The notes under the pieces: model-generated
The model's input: the letters and a program-made list of their open reading frames with translations, nothing else
What the model was told of the DNA's origin: nothing
Database searches by the model: none
Program-made: the position numbers and the translations under genes
Assembly: GCF_040802235.1 (NCBI RefSeq)
Contig: NC_133161.1
Location: 17,749,001-17,813,000, forward strand
From: Manis javanica
Taxonomy: Eukaryota; Chordata; Mammalia; Pholidota; Manidae
Direction: 5' to 3'
Length of the DNA: 64,000 nt
Part shown: positions 37,634 to 49,450 of the stretch, in pieces
Position numbering within the stretch: the first letter of the stretch is position 1
Layout: every line of letters starts with the position of its first letter

Positions 37634-37764
37634 CTACTTGTGGCCCTGAGGGATTGGAGGCAGGATGAGTTTGGTGTTGGAACCTGGGCGGCTGAAGACT
37701 GCGATCGTGTGTCTTCTGTGTTGGCCAGACCTTTTCTCACTTGGAAACGTCTGTTTATATAGTG
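37634..37764 (-). CDS. LRGUK: LRGUK last coding exon with stop codon
   Basis: On the minus strand this 131-bp segment follows a strong acceptor (tctttttttcttaatatttacag, ending at 37765). It reads [A]LYKQTFPSEKRSGQHRRH, then TIAVFSRPGSNTKLIL, PPIPQGHK and TAG at 37636-37634. The SRPGSN...LPPIPQG ending matches the C-terminus I recall for mammalian LRGUK. The exon starts with two bases that complete a codon begun by the exon at 41873-42024 (phase 1), and the frame joins without a break. The tail is Pro/Arg/Ser-rich and probably unstructured. This exon is far from the LRR and guanylate-kinase domains, which are encoded upstream. Confidence 0.88.
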
Positions 37765-38951
37765 CTGTAAATATTAAGAAAAAAAGATACGGTACATATA
37801 GTTAACCCTTTTTTGGTACACTAAATAAATAAAATAAGCATTACATGGTATAAACACCAGAGTCATTTTTAGAATTCATTCGTAACAAAGTATAAAGAAT
37901 GCCTTCCAAACAAGAAAAATAGGGGATAGCTTCATAATATATTATGGGCATATTTGGACAAGCCTTGGGTTGCATAGACCTGCCCAACAACCAGAAGGTT
38001 GCAACATCAAGTAACTTCTCTGCTACTTTTCTATCCTGCTCCTGCTCTCGGTGACAATGTCCTGCACCGTGCGCGTTCATAATCATGCATAAGCCCCCTT
38101 AGAGCAGGCACACACCCATCCTGAAGTCCTTCCTAGAGAAACCTCATGTAATGCCTCTAAGGTTGGTTTTGTTCACCAAGGATGAACCATGGCACTAGGT
38201 TCCTTCAGTGACTGTGGGGAGCAAGAGTTTGGAAGACAGTGTGAACACAGAGCATGGTGGCCAGAGGCAGCCGTGTTCTCACTGGGGAGGAAACAGTGCA
38301 GCACGACTGGAAAAGCGAGGCAGGAGATTCTATAAGGATTGAGAAAAATGCAGTGACCTATAAGATCCGGAAGACTCAATCCAAAATGTTAAAGGAAAAA
38401 TGGACCTTTTAAAGGTATACTCAGAGCAAGAATGGCATACTCCTTAGGAAGACGATATTATGCTAACTGAAGACAAAAAAGGAAAAAGACAAGAAATATC
38501 TCTGCCTTGTTTGCTGCTGCTTTATTTTTTTTTCCACCACGGAAATGCTTTTTAAACTGGAAAGGGTAACAAAAACATCTTCAGAGAATGAAGTCTTGGA
38601 AGAGGAAAGAAGACAGTGGAATAGGAGGCCTCATAATCAGCCTGGGTAGCCAGGTAACTTCCAGCCCAGCGTGCTGAAAGAGCTCACGGTGGTAGTTTTA
38701 GAGTGTTTGGTCTCTGGGAACCCACCGACAGTGAGAAAAGCACTGGAGACAAGTGATATTGCCATTTAAAAAACGGGTATGAAGATTTACAAACCAGTGC
38801 ACCTGACTAAACCTTAGTATATTTGGGTCTATGAAACAAATGGTTTGTGCATTTAGAAAATACTGAACTGAGTGCTAAGTGTTGGAAGGGATTTGCAAAG
38901 AAAACTGCTTCAAATTAACTTCATTTCCCTTTTGCTTACGCTGGGGTAAAG

Positions 38952-39163
38952 AAGCTATAGGCCATAGGCCAAATCTGGTCTGCAGCCTGTTTTAGTAAAC
39001 ACAGTTTTATGGGAACCCAGCCAGTGCCCATTCATTTACAAATGTCTACGGCTGCTCTCACACTGCGATGGTCATGTTGAGTAGTTGCGGAAGAGTCTAT
39101 GTGGCTCACAAAGGCAAAAGCTTTTACTATGTGACCCTTTACAGAAAGCTTCCTGACCTCTCA
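38952..39163 (+). mobile_element. hAT-Charlie-type non-autonomous DNA transposon (MER1 group)
   Basis: It contains in order ggccaaatctggtctgcagcc, tagtaaacacagttttatggg, cccattcatttacaaatgtc, tgttgagtagttgcgg and ccctttacagaaagctt. This is the body of a common mammalian hAT MITE. Confidence 0.65.
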
Positions 39164-39634
39164 GTTAGAAAATACCACTGATATAATGCATCTTAATTTC
39201 TGCAAGACACATCTCAAAGTTTCTCGTGTGGATGCACTAGAGAGATGTGAGTAGGAATCAGTCCAGGTAGGCTCTCTGTGGAATTCAGCCTCTGGAGACT
39301 TGTCACAGGACACCCCTTGGCTGAGTGCTGGATCCCCTTGCTGACAATGACGAGCACACAGGCACAGGTGGCAGCTTGCTGGTTTCATAGAAATATGATG
39401 TAGTAAATGTGGAAGATGAATCAAGACCCAAAATGACGCAATCAAGCTAGAATGTGGGGCTGAAACCAAAATGATAAAAAGATGAAAATAAAAGTTGTGT
39501 TTATGTAAAAAGAAATCAAGTGTGCATATATTGCATGATAGAAACCTGGCTTGGTAGTCCACGTGAAAAAGATAAGAGAGTTTAACTGATCCAGAGCTAC
39601 TAGTGTGATGCATTGGTAAGAAAGCCACCAAAGA

Positions 39635-40245
39635 AGGATGTTGGCAAGATGGCAGACTAGGAAGCTCCAGGCCCTTGTTTCCCCATGGAAACATTAAATA
39701 AAAAACTAGCTAAAATAACTATAGGAGCTCTAGAAATCAGCCAAAGATCTACAGCAACCAAGTGAATGCCCAATCAAGAAAAAGCCACATTATGAGCAGG
39801 AAATTTCTAGGTGCTTTTTAGTCACCTTTGCCCCAACCCCAACTTGGCAGGCCAAGGAACAGTTCCCCAGTTCCCTTCTGTGCCCCACCTGCCTGGGCGC
39901 TGCCTGATTGGTCTCTGTACCACCTAACTCAGAGCTCACGTGGCCCCAAGTGGTGTAGCTGAGACCTCACACTGGGGGAAGCCACAGGCCCACGGGAAGT
40001 GCATGCCTACGAAAGGACTGAAAGATTCTAAGCCGTCACACTGGGCTGACCCTGGGCTTGGAGCTGCTAAGTAGTCAGGATCTTCCCTGCACAGGCCCAG
40101 TTTCTAGACTGGGGAGAGGTAGCTGTTTTTTCAAATTCAGTTTTCAACAAAGGATCACAAGACATGAAGAAACAGGAAAACATGGCCTATTCTAAGGAAA
40201 AAAATAAATCTCCAGAAACCAGCCCTATAGACAACTACCATAATC
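39635..40245 (+). mobile_element. Old L1 5' end, + strand
   Basis: It begins ggcaagatggcagactagg, the typical L1 5' leader, continues as a GC-rich ORF-less 5' region and reaches gacatgaagaaacagg and ccagaaaccagccctatag, as in old L1M copies. It is truncated shortly afterwards. Confidence 0.6.
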
Positions 40246-40279
40246 TCCTGCTGTGTGTACAAAAATTTCCGAATATAAT

Positions 40280-40545
40280 ACCCAACAGGCGTTGAGCACT
40301 TTATTTCTTACTTATGCCATACCCCATCTTACTGGTCCTATATTATTATATTATATATTACATAATCATGTGCATGGTAATATGGGATATTACTGTAGTA
40401 TTATAGGACAGATACATTATTCCCAAGACTCAGACATTAACTGATTTGCCAGCACATGCCTCCACACAATAGTAGAGATGGAACCAGAACTCAGGTTTTC
40501 TGATTCCTAATTCGGTCTTCTTCCCACTGTATCACCCCACAGGTC
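40280..40545 (-). mobile_element. MIR SINE, minus strand
   Basis: It has ggacagatacattattcccaag, 'gatttgccagcacatgcc', 'gatggaaccagaactcagg' and 'cttcttcccactgtatcacccc', the order of a reverse MIR with an AT-rich interruption at 40340-40400. Confidence 0.6.
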
Positions 40546-41629
40546 ACAGCCCTACTCTGCTCTGGCCAGACTACGTTTGGAATGCAGTTTTGATTCTTAA
40601 GTATTCCAGGTAAGGAAGGATACAGGCAGAGGAGAGAAAATGTGATAGGAAGGGTCTGGGAACACGATCCTCTGGGTAGGGGTGAGTCTCGGTGCCATGT
40701 TTTGTCCAGGGTTCCTGCGTCCCCTCAGGCCCTGGAGTGGCAGGTTACAGGCTTTAAGGGGTTCCTAGAACACTGCCCACATCCTGTAAGATGACATAAA
40801 GTGTCTACTTGAGGATCTGGGATTATTTGCTGGAATTTTGGTCTTAGGACTCTAACCTTCACTGGGTCCTCCCTCATGAGTGAAATCCTGGAAAAATACC
40901 TCATCTCAGCCAGCTCTCCTGAATACAACTGCTGCTGAAGATGGAGTCCACCTTTGAACTGGTTAGAAGACGCATCTTTAGGAAGCCTTCCTTCTGGAGA
41001 TGCCATCCACAGTGTCCTCCTGTCCCCAGCAACCTAACAAGTCATATTCTCTTTCTGGTTCCCCTGGTCACCTGAACAAGCAGGGGATCCTCATGTCCTC
41101 TCCTGAACTCAGGCAGACCCCCAACCCCACACCACCTTCCAGCCTACAAATGGTGGCTCCGTCCTAGCTTCCAGGTGCTAGAGAATTTCCCCAGTCCACC
41201 CATTCCTCTATCACCTGTTCACAGAGCCCCATCTTCTATCCTGACACTGGGTTCCTTTCTCCCTTTCCCATTTTTACCCCTAGTTCTTCAATCTCCCCAC
41301 ACTGTTTAAGGCGTTTATTCACTGTCGCTTGTGAACATTGACATGAAGCCCGGGGACAAAACTCTGATACTAGTCTGCCTGTACCAGGAGATACCCATTC
41401 ACATGTGTGCTGGGGAGCAAGGAGCAAAAATGGGGGACCTGAGCCAGATCCTTCCAACCTAAAACCACCAAGATTCTGCCAGATCCCCAGCACAGGAGAG
41501 TGGCCGGTGCTGAAACCTTCCTTGCTTCTCGTCACCTTCACTGAATGGAACTCAAGTCGCCAAAGGCCTCCTCCAGGCACATGTGCCGCTGGCCTGGAAG
41601 TCCCTTGCAGCTAGTGTGGCCAGATGGGC

Positions 41630-41740
41630 TGGACAGCAGTCCACTCTAAGCAGCTCAGTGACCTTGGGCACATTCCCGACCTTTCTGAACTTTGCTTCTC
41701 ATCTACAGCAATGGGAGACAAATAACCCACCCTACTTCAG
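41630..41740 (+). mobile_element. MIR SINE fragment, + strand
   Basis: The direct-strand MIR wording cagctcagtgaccttgggca, cctttctgaac and ctcatctacagcaatgggagaca is visible. Confidence 0.6.
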
Positions 41741-41872
41741 GGGAGAGATGCTGACTTGAAAGACTCAGTAAACTTTAAAAACCAGGAACAGTCATAAAAA
41801 GAGTGGGGAAGAGATACATTTAAATAGTAAGATTCATACTTACATGAGAACCGTATGTAAAACACCTCATAC

Positions 41873-42024
41873 CTTTTAGGGCCTGATCCTCCTCCTCGCC
41901 ACTTCTTCCTGTTCCTGGGCGTGAGTAAATGCTGCCCTCTGGAGGCTGAGGAGACAATTCTTTTGCCCACGGACAAGACTGAAATAATCCAGAATGGTTC
42001 ATAGGACCAGGGGAATCCTTGCCA
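41873..42024 (-). CDS. LRGUK: LRGUK coding exon (SGKDSPGPMNHSGLFQ block)
   Basis: This 152-bp minus-strand exon has acceptor tttttcatttttcag and donor AAAAG|gtatga. With the flanking bases it reads SGKDSPGPMNHSGLFQ, SCPWAKELSPQPPEGSIY, SRPGTGRSGEEEDQALK. It lies in the fast-evolving C-terminal region after the guanylate-kinase domain. The PPEGSI and CPW.KEL patterns agree with my recall of human LRGUK. Phases (2 in, 1 out) fit both neighbours. The minus-strand frame at 41737-41976 overlapping it is a shadow. Confidence 0.86.
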
Positions 42025-42624
42025 CTGAAAAATGAAAAACGAATGATATCTTTGAGATGAGAAACTACTAATGGCTCTACGATCTATGCGTGTGACTTCA
42101 CCGGGTTACCTTTCCCAAGTCGCGTCAGTCGTTTGTGAACATGTCTTTGCGGAGCTAGTTTTCAATGGTATCTACGGCAAAGTTATAGAGCAGCTGACAT
42201 GTTAAGTACGATGCATATCAGCATAAACTTCTCATCCAATAGCTCTAACATAACTGAGTACCTATAAGAGCAAGGCATTGTGATAAAACCATGATGAGTA
42301 AGGCTAAGATCCCGACCCTCTATCCCCTGCAGTGGGAAGTGCCATTATTAGCCCATGTTTGGGATTTTTCTCTCTAGAAGTACAACTAGACTGAGTCTTT
42401 CCCCCCTAATTACAGCCTTAGATGCATTTGCATTTTATGGGCCAGATCTTTGATTCCAAACTATGGAAGCATAAAGGTATTCTTTCTTCTTTTAGTGAAA
42501 AACATAAAACCCATAGATTTTATGGCCAAATCTCTAAACTAATATAAATCTAGTATGTTGAAGAAAACACAAAAATAAAGTGGAAAGAAAAATTTCACTG
42601 GGTTTTTTTAGTACAAATCTATTA

Positions 42625-43042
42625 GTTTGCTAGGACTGCTGTGACAAAGTATTGTGGACTGAATGGCTGACAGTTATTGTCTCACAGTCCTGGTGTCTAA
42701 GGGTTGAGATCCAGGTGGTGGGGGGCTGTTTCCTTCTGTGGGCTGTAAGGAAGAATCTGTTTTGCCTCTTATCTAGCTCTGGTGGATGGCTGGCCATCTT
42801 TGGGACTCCTGGGCTTCTGCATAACCCCAGGCTCTCTCCCTCTGTGTGTGTCTGTGTCCAAACTTCCCTTTTCTGTTTATAGGGACACCAATCATATTGG
42901 ATTAGGATTCTGCCTTACTCCAGTGTCACCCCATCTTAAGTCATTACAGCTGCAATAACTCAGTTTCCAAATAAGGTCACATTCTGGGCTATTAGGGGTT
43001 AGGATACCAATACATGAATTTGAACAATTCAACCCATAACAG
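42625..43042 (+). mobile_element. Ancient LTR-like interspersed repeat
   Basis: It runs from ttagtttgctaggactgctg through ctcacagtcctggtgtct, gggacaccaatcatattgga and ccaaataaggtcacattctg to attcaacccataacag. I recognise it as a widespread mammalian repeat, but the family name is not certain to me. Confidence 0.6.
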
Positions 43043-43065
43043 CTGGGTCTCTTATTGTTGAAAAC

Positions 43066-43125
43066 GAGTACACCTTCATATCTTCGAGTACGCCTTCATA
43101 CCTTTGAGCACACCTTCATACCTTC
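43066..43125. repeat. Three tandem copies of a 20-bp unit
   Basis: Units 43066-43085, 43086-43105 and 43106-43125 all follow GAGyACrCCTTCATAyCTTy with one to three differences. They lie between two ancient LTR-type repeats. Confidence 0.85.
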
Positions 43126-43342
43126 ATTTAAAACACACACTAAAAGAGGGATCACAGAGTAAGTTCTGCCTTTCAACAATTTCTTTTCCTTGGAATCTAT
43201 GAAAGTATTAAATGAAAATGCTTTGAAAGTCATATGTATAAATGTGGTAGAATTGAAATTCACATGTTACTACATGTGGATGGTCAGACTTGAGTGATAG
43301 TGACCACTGTAGCCTATTAGGTATTCTTTTTTTCTCTCTCTC

Positions 43343-43715
43343 TGTTATGGACTGAATGTCTGTGTAACCCCCACTCCTGTTCATATGTTGAAATCCTAAC
43401 TCCCAATGGTTATTAGGAGCTGGTACCTTTAGGAGGTCACGAGGTCTTGAGGTGGAAGCCACTTGAGTGGAATTAGTGCCCTTATAAGAAGAGAAACAAG
43501 AGAGCCTGCTCTCTCTCTCTCTGCTCTCCACCACAGGAGGACCCGGCAAGAAGGCGGCCATCTACAAACCGGAAGAGCACCCACACCAAAACGCCGCTGT
43601 GCTGGCACCCTGATCTCAGACTTCTCAGGCCCCAGAACCATGAGAAATAACTGTCTGTTGTTTAAGCTTCCCAGTCTACAGTGATTTGTTACAGCAGCCT
43701 GAACTGACCAAGACA
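43343..43715 (+). mobile_element. MLT1-type MaLR LTR, + strand
   Basis: It begins TGTTATGGACTGAATGTCTG, contains catatgttgaaatcctaac, gtggaattagtgcccttat and agaaataactgtctgttgt, and ends ctgaccaagaca. These are hallmarks of an ERVL-MaLR LTR with TG...CA ends. It is a solo copy within an LRGUK intron. Confidence 0.8.
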
Positions 43716-45570
43716 TACTCTCTCACTGTATTCTCATCAACCTACTGAGCTAAAAATCCAGCACTTGAATAAATCCTCAGAGATTTTAAGCTTCAGGATT
43801 GTTAAAGAAAGCTAATTAACTAATTATAATACTAATACCAGGGTCTCTAGATCTACTGAAATGTAGAGACTTGGGAGAAGTATTTAGAAGGGACAGATAT
43901 TTTTCGTCATCGAATTTATGAAAGGAAACCCAAAGTATTACAATAAAATTCAGAAATTAAGGGAAGCATTATTCATTTTTTAAACTGTCATTCTCATTAT
44001 GACACATCTCCTCATCAAATATCCCTTTGCTCTATCAGACTTTTAAAATAATTTTTTCAAGTTATATTAAAACTTCCAAAATTATTGTGTTCATTGTTGA
44101 ATATATGAGGGAAGAACAAAGAAAATAAAAATTGGCTATAGTCCCGTTGCTAGAAGATAATACTGATAATATTTTGGTGTATAAAATTAAAAATCCCAGA
44201 AATTACACATGAACATTTTTGAACCCATCTTACACTGGATATGCATTTGCATCTGACTTTCAACACTTACCATTCTAGACACTGATTTGTATTTAATGCT
44301 TTATAACTTATCTAAAAATTTTTTCAGCATATAGAGGGATGTAGTAAACTTAATTACATCTAAAGGGCCAGTTTTTCCCATTTATTGAATATGTCATCAA
44401 ATTCTCATGGATTCTTAATAGATTTTTTTAGGATATAAAAACAAAATATATAACCTGTGCAGACAATTTAGAAGATACAGAAAAAGAATAAAGAAGATAA
44501 AAATAATTGATAATTGTAGAGAAATATGCACTGTTAATATTACAGTGTACTTCCTTCCAGTCACGTTTCTTATCTGTTATGTTACCATGTATTCAGACAC
44601 TCCAGACAGACTGCCAAACCCATGGACTCCTTCTGAAGAGTTCTTTACTTGGTTCTTTCACTAGTCTGGCCACAGATGACTGGACTAAGGAAGAATACCT
44701 GATATAGGGGTGACCAATCTATACACTCACCTGCTACTTAGATCTCTATCCCCAAGTGGTACCCCGAGTAGATAGCAATTGACTCAACCAGCCAGATCTT
44801 TGCTTGGTAAGTTTGGACCCAAGACTTACAGAAAGGTAGTCAATTGTAGTGGCAGGCACAGCTGATGCAGAAACAGAATGTAGTAGAATGCCCACAAAAG
44901 CCCAGCACTAAAATTAGGGGTACACAGTCTGCTGTATGGGGTCTCAACTAAACACATATGGCACTTTTGAAACACACTTTGACAAATGAAGCATGGGGAC
45001 CCTAAAATGGGTATATATTTTTTACACATTGAACATCAACCGGTGGGCATTTTGAAACTTAGCATTGTACTAATCAAAGATGTTGATTGCAAAGACACCA
45101 AATCTAGCTAACTTGAATATTAAAAAGAGAGTTATTGAAAAGCTATTGGGTAGTTTATCGACTTAATGGACAACTAGAGAATCGGGCTTAAAAACCAGGC
45201 AAGAGCCAAGGTAGCTTGGTGCCAAGATACAGCCAAGTCTCAGTACAGGGAGAGACTAGTAGGTCAGCACTGCTTGCATCCCGTGGTGGGCTCTTGATCC
45301 TTCTTCCACCGTTGGTGACTTGCGGAACCTCTGACTGCCCCTTTGTCTTTGTATCACTCCCTGAAGATTCAAAATCCCAGAGAGAAGCTTTTAACTGTAT
45401 GAACCAGGTTATGCCTATGCCCCTCCTAGAGGGCCAGGATCTACTCCCTTTGAATTCCGTGGTGGGAGGGGAGGCTGCTTCCCAGTTTCAGGATTTTTCA
45501 GAAACCTAGGGATGAGTGTTATGATCTTAACTAGTCAGCACTATTTTGATTCCATCAATCCTGAACTCAC

Positions 45571-45693
45571 CTCTTTTCAGGATATGGTCCAAATAGAGTT
45601 TTAAAATAATCTTCACAAAGCTCAGAATTTTTCTGTAGTTCTAAAGCTGTAAAAAAATGTGTATCATTGATGCTGGGTACTGGTACTGGACCC
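45571..45693 (-). CDS. LRGUK: LRGUK coding exon (LCEDYFKTLFGPYPEK block)
   Basis: This 123-bp minus-strand exon has a strong acceptor (T-rich tract then caatttcag) and donor AAAGAG|gtgagt. It reads [R]GPVPVPSINDTHFFTALE, LQKNSELCEDYFKTLFGP, YPEK. The GPVP and LCEDYFK...FGPYPEK blocks are the best conserved part of the LRGUK C-terminal region. It starts with G, completing an Arg codon opened by the exon at 47381-47469, and ends with AG of a Ser codon completed by the next exon. Confidence 0.9.
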
Positions 45694-47380
45694 CTGAAAT
45701 TGAAAAAAAAAAAAATCCAAGGAGTTTTGTAATGATACTAGGCAAGCACACACACAATACCTAAATACTATTATATCCACATAGAGGCAAATACCAATAA
45801 AATCTACTTGGGAAAATATATTGTTATCCACTTATAAACATTCACTTCAGGTCTTGTCTTAGACACTGGCTTTATTACATTCTAATTAGTAGATTATGCA
45901 AATTTGTATTATTGTGACTATTCCTTATCCCTTAAGCCATTAATATAGGCAAATTATCTTCCTACTGATTAGTATGTATTTTATTATAAACCCTAGTCCA
46001 TTTGTTATGTGAGTTCCAGCAATATATCAACTGTTATAAAAATTGCAATGGATTTATATTTTCCAATTTTGTACATAATCTAATGTTTTGAAATTATTCC
46101 AGAATAAAATTTTTCTAAAAATCCTAATTTTGTACTCACACCTGAACTCTAGTATAAAATAGTCTTTATTTTATTTTTTATTTTTGTTTATCTATACAAG
46201 CCTGTTTCCCCAGCGTGACTTGAAAGAATCATTAACCATTTTTGGTGAATATATCCTACTGGTATTCATCCCAAACTTGTTAAATAGAGTGCTGTGTGCA
46301 AAGTAGCCCAATTGCATATAAATGCATGCAAATTCAAAACCTCTTATCTGCCCTATTATGCCTCATTTGGAGCTCATATTTAACATTGTTTAGTGTCTCT
46401 GTCCACAGGGTTTTAATAGGCACGGACACTCTGTGGGTCACACAGGCCCCACCTTCAGCTGCTCTGGGGACACTGCTTATCTCCTGGCCACCAACCTCCC
46501 AGCCCCTCATAGAACTTCACATATACCATACAGCCTGTTTTTGAATCAGACTATCCACAAATAGCCTGCCAATATGGAGAAAATTAGTCACAACTTTTTT
46601 CAATGTATCACACATAGACACAACTTAACCTTCATCTATATTGGTTAAAGATTTTCAACAGACAGCTTAAAATCATAGACAATTAAAAGAAGTGAAATTG
46701 AAAAAATTTTTAAATGGCTTTTTTATTCCACTTTCATGAATCATTACATTCAAAAAAGCTTTTTAAAATGCTCTAATTAAGGTCCTGTCAATGTTCTCAG
46801 TAACTTTCTGAAAAGAGGGACTTCACTTTATTAATCAAATTTTCTAAAAGGGCACACACATAAAAGAGAATTCAGAATAGTTAAGCCTGTAACATGAGTG
46901 AGAAAACAAAATGCGAACATTTCATAACCATCCTATGACCTGCTTATTCATTTTGAGTAAGTCTTAAAATCGAAATGTGCCTCTTCATATGTCATAATTA
47001 ATGGTACAATAATTAATTCTAACCACTGACTCATGATGCCTTTACTATGTAACAGGAACTAAATGAAACATTTCATATTAAATATTAAGAATTCGTGTAT
47101 TCAAGAAGATACTTAGATTCAAAATATCATTATTTACCATCATCAAAGACTACAAAGAATCATCAGCTTCTGGCAGCTGTGAGCATATCATGCCTTTTAA
47201 AAAATATATAAATGAGAGGAAACACAACTTCCAGAACTAGGCTTACTACTGAATTACTGCCTCCATATTAGTCCAGAGGGCCTTGTTTGTGTTGATGACT
47301 CAGGATTCGTTTGGCTTAGTTGGGTACTAGAAAATAAATCTACAGATGCCCGGGTATAAATATATGTGCTAAATCCCTAC
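45694..47380 (-). other. LRGUK: LRGUK intron without recognised elements
   Basis: A 1687-bp AT-rich GT-AG intron. I see no repeat family, exon or RNA gene in it beyond a 13-A run at 45703-45715, which serves as the T-rich tract of the downstream acceptor. Confidence 0.6.
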
Positions 47381-47469
47381 CTTTGAAATAGCAGTGTGTG
47401 ATGTGGAGGCACCTTTCCCATTAGGATCTCCCGGGATGCCTTATACTGTCTCTCAATGGAATCTCTTTC
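47381..47469 (-). CDS. LRGUK: LRGUK coding exon (ERDSIERQYKASREILMG block)
   Basis: This 89-bp minus-strand exon has acceptor tttcttgcctag and donor CAAAG|gtaggg. It reads ERDSIERQYKASREILMG, KVPPHHTLLFQ and two bases of Arg. The ERDSI...HTLLFQRGPVP pattern is characteristic of LRGUK just downstream of its guanylate-kinase domain. LRGUK is known to be a testis-enriched protein required for manchette and basal-body function in spermatids. The preceding exon was not found: from 47470 to the window edge (16.5 kb) the DNA is intron filled with L1. The gene is partial here but reads open through all four visible exons. Confidence 0.88.
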
Positions 47470-48272
47470 CTAGGCAAGAAATATGATCAGGAAATTATAT
47501 TGATGTTAAAAATACATCAGACGGTTACAATAACTAAAATCATCCTTTTCGTACTAAATATTGCCAAATACATGGAGAGAAAAAGGAAAAAAAAATGTAG
47601 GCTTAAAAAACAACTGATATCTGCTCAGTGGAAAAAAAACCCTTAAGAAATCAAAATATTTTTATGAAGACTGCAATTTAATATATCATTTGACATCTAA
47701 ATAATAATGTGGCAATTTTTATTAACTGCATGTTTATACCTTATCTTTCTAATGAGATTATCTCTCAAGGATACAGATTATTATTGTCTTTTTAGTCTTC
47801 CTAGGTCTTAGCACGCATAATAACTCACTGGCTATATCCAGCAATGGTTAATTATGATCTTGAAATAGGACAAATGGGAAGTTTTTCTCCCATATTTCAC
47901 CAATATCACTGTCACCATCACTAAATACTTTGTGAACATTTGATGGGGATACAAAAATATAAAAGACACAGTCTCTGCATTCAAAAGGTTTATCATCTGG
48001 TGGCAAAATCAGATTAAAAAGAGGAAAAAAGCAACAAGATAGTACTGCTGTTTTATACATAGTATAACATGTGCACACACAGATTATCTGATGGGAACCT
48101 GACCTGTTCAGCAACTGTCCATGTACTGAATTTCCTCACTTCAAGCAAGCCTAATATATAACATTCTTAATAGAAAAGATAAATTAGCAATGCTTATTTG
48201 TTTTACCTGAAGACTCATTATAAAAAATATAATGGGATATATAACATCTATTTAAACAGCAAATGCATTTAA
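47470..48272 (-). other. LRGUK intron, start of the L1-rich 3' part
   Basis: AT-rich intron sequence upstream (minus strand) of the exon at 47381-47469. No further exon was recognised before the L1 at 48273. The left copy of the 15-bp duplication lies at 48258-48272. Confidence 0.6.
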
Positions 48273-48813
48273 TTACTATGTGTCTTGGTGTTGTCTTCCT
48301 TGGGTCCCTTGTGTTGGGAGATCTGTGGATCTCCATGGCCTGAGAGACCATCTCCTTCCCCAGATTGGGGAAGTTTTCAGCAACTACCTCCTCAAAGACA
48401 CTTTCTATCCCTTTCTCTCTCTCTTCTTCTTCTAGTATCCCTATAATGTGAATATTGTTCCGCTTGGATTGGTCACACAGTTCTCTCAATATTCTGTCAT
48501 TTTTAGAGATCCTTTTTTCTCTCTGTGCCTCAGCTTCTTTGTATTCCTCTTCTCTAGTTTCTATTTCATTTATTGCCTCCTCCACCGTATACGACCTGCT
48601 TTTAATACCCTCCATCATGTTCTTTAACAATTGGATCTCTGACCTGAATTCATTCCTGAGTTCTTGGATGTCTTTCTGTACCTCCATTAGAATGTTGATT
48701 ATTTTTATTTTGAACTCCCTTTCAGGAAGAGTCACAAGGTCCATATCATTTAAATCTTTCTCGGGAGTTGTATTAACAATTTTACTCTGGACAAGGTTCC
48801 TTTGGCATTTCAT
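48273..48813 (-). pseudogene. L1 ORF1p N-terminal and central fragment
   Basis: The minus-strand frame starts MKCQRNLVQSKIVNTTPE and shows the coiled-coil segment (IKIINILMEVQKDIQELR..., heptad-like) and the RRM entry KNDRILRELCDQSKRNNI. It runs to DPRKTTPRHIVIK, then crosses the element's end into flanking DNA. About 180 residues are L1-derived; the RNA-binding C-terminal domain is absent. L1 ORF1p is the trimeric RNA chaperone of the L1 ribonucleoprotein; this piece cannot be functional. Confidence 0.85.
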
Positions 48814-49450
48814 GTTTGTATATGGGGCCCTCTAGTGTCCAGAAGCTCTATTCTGGAGCTGCTCAGCCCCTGAAGCAATGTAAGGGGTCGCAGGGGAGCT
48901 GTACTGGTGCCTGGGGGTAGGAAAGAGCTGTTCCCCGCCTCCCGGCTGCTGTGCCTGTCTCCACTGCCTGAGCCAGTGGGCCGGTCACACAGGTATGTTT
49001 TTGTCCCAGAGCAGCTAGATATGTATCCCTGCTTTCCACAAGCAGCCGGAATCCCAGTCTCCCCAGGAACTCTGCCTGTATTAACTTTCCAACCCAGTAG
49101 TCATGCGAGTCTCATGAAAGCACCATGGAATGTAGGTTTGTGCTCCCAGCGCAGATCTCCGGAGCTAAGTGTTCAGCAGTCCCAAGCCTTCTACTCCCTC
49201 CCTGCTCCATTTCTCTTCCTCCCGCTGGTGCACTGGGGTGGGGGAGGAGCTCGGGCCCCACAGAGCCACAGCTCTGGTACGTTACCCCATTTGCTGAGGT
49301 CTGCTCTTTTCTCCAGGTGTGTGCAGTCTGATGCTGTCCTCTTTCCTGTTGCTCTCTCAGGATTAGTTGCGCCAATTAAATTTTCTAATTGTATCCAGTT
49401 TTAGGAGGAAGCCTCTGTCTCTCCTCTCATGCCGCCATTTTTAATCCTCT
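48273..49450 (-). mobile_element. 3'-truncated L1 (5'UTR plus start of ORF1) with a 15-bp target duplication
   Basis: Read on the minus strand, the element starts at about 49450 with a leader containing AAAAATGGCGGCATGAG, passes through a 640-bp 5'UTR, and opens ORF1 at 48813. ORF1 is open to the left end of the element. It is flanked by perfect 15-bp copies of AGCAAATGCATTTAA at 48258-48272 and 49451-49465. The element ends inside ORF1 with no poly(A), at a place where intact relatives read cacataataattaaaatgg. Confidence 0.85.

Larger units (their letters stand above)
37765..41872 (-). other. LRGUK: LRGUK intron with MIR, hAT and L1 5'-end relics
   Basis: A 4108-bp GT-AG intron. It contains the hAT relic at 38952-39163, an old L1 5' end on the + strand at 39635-40245, a MIR on the minus strand near 40280-40545 and a MIR on the + strand near 41630-41740. 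The 177-residue open frame at 39161-39694 has no family signature. Confidence 0.75.
42025..45570 (-). other. LRGUK: LRGUK intron with MaLR and other ancient repeats
   Basis: A 3546-bp GT-AG intron holding a MIR fragment near 42260-42310, an ancient LTR-like repeat at 42625-43042, a 3 x 20-bp tandem repeat at 43066-43125 and an MLT1-type LTR at 43343-43715. The 43950-45530 part is AT-rich and contains old repeat debris I cannot name. Confidence 0.7.

Noticed and set aside
39161-39694. 177-residue minus-strand open frame in an LRGUK intron
   Set aside because: It overlaps the end of a hAT relic and the start of an L1 5' end, and has no family signature.
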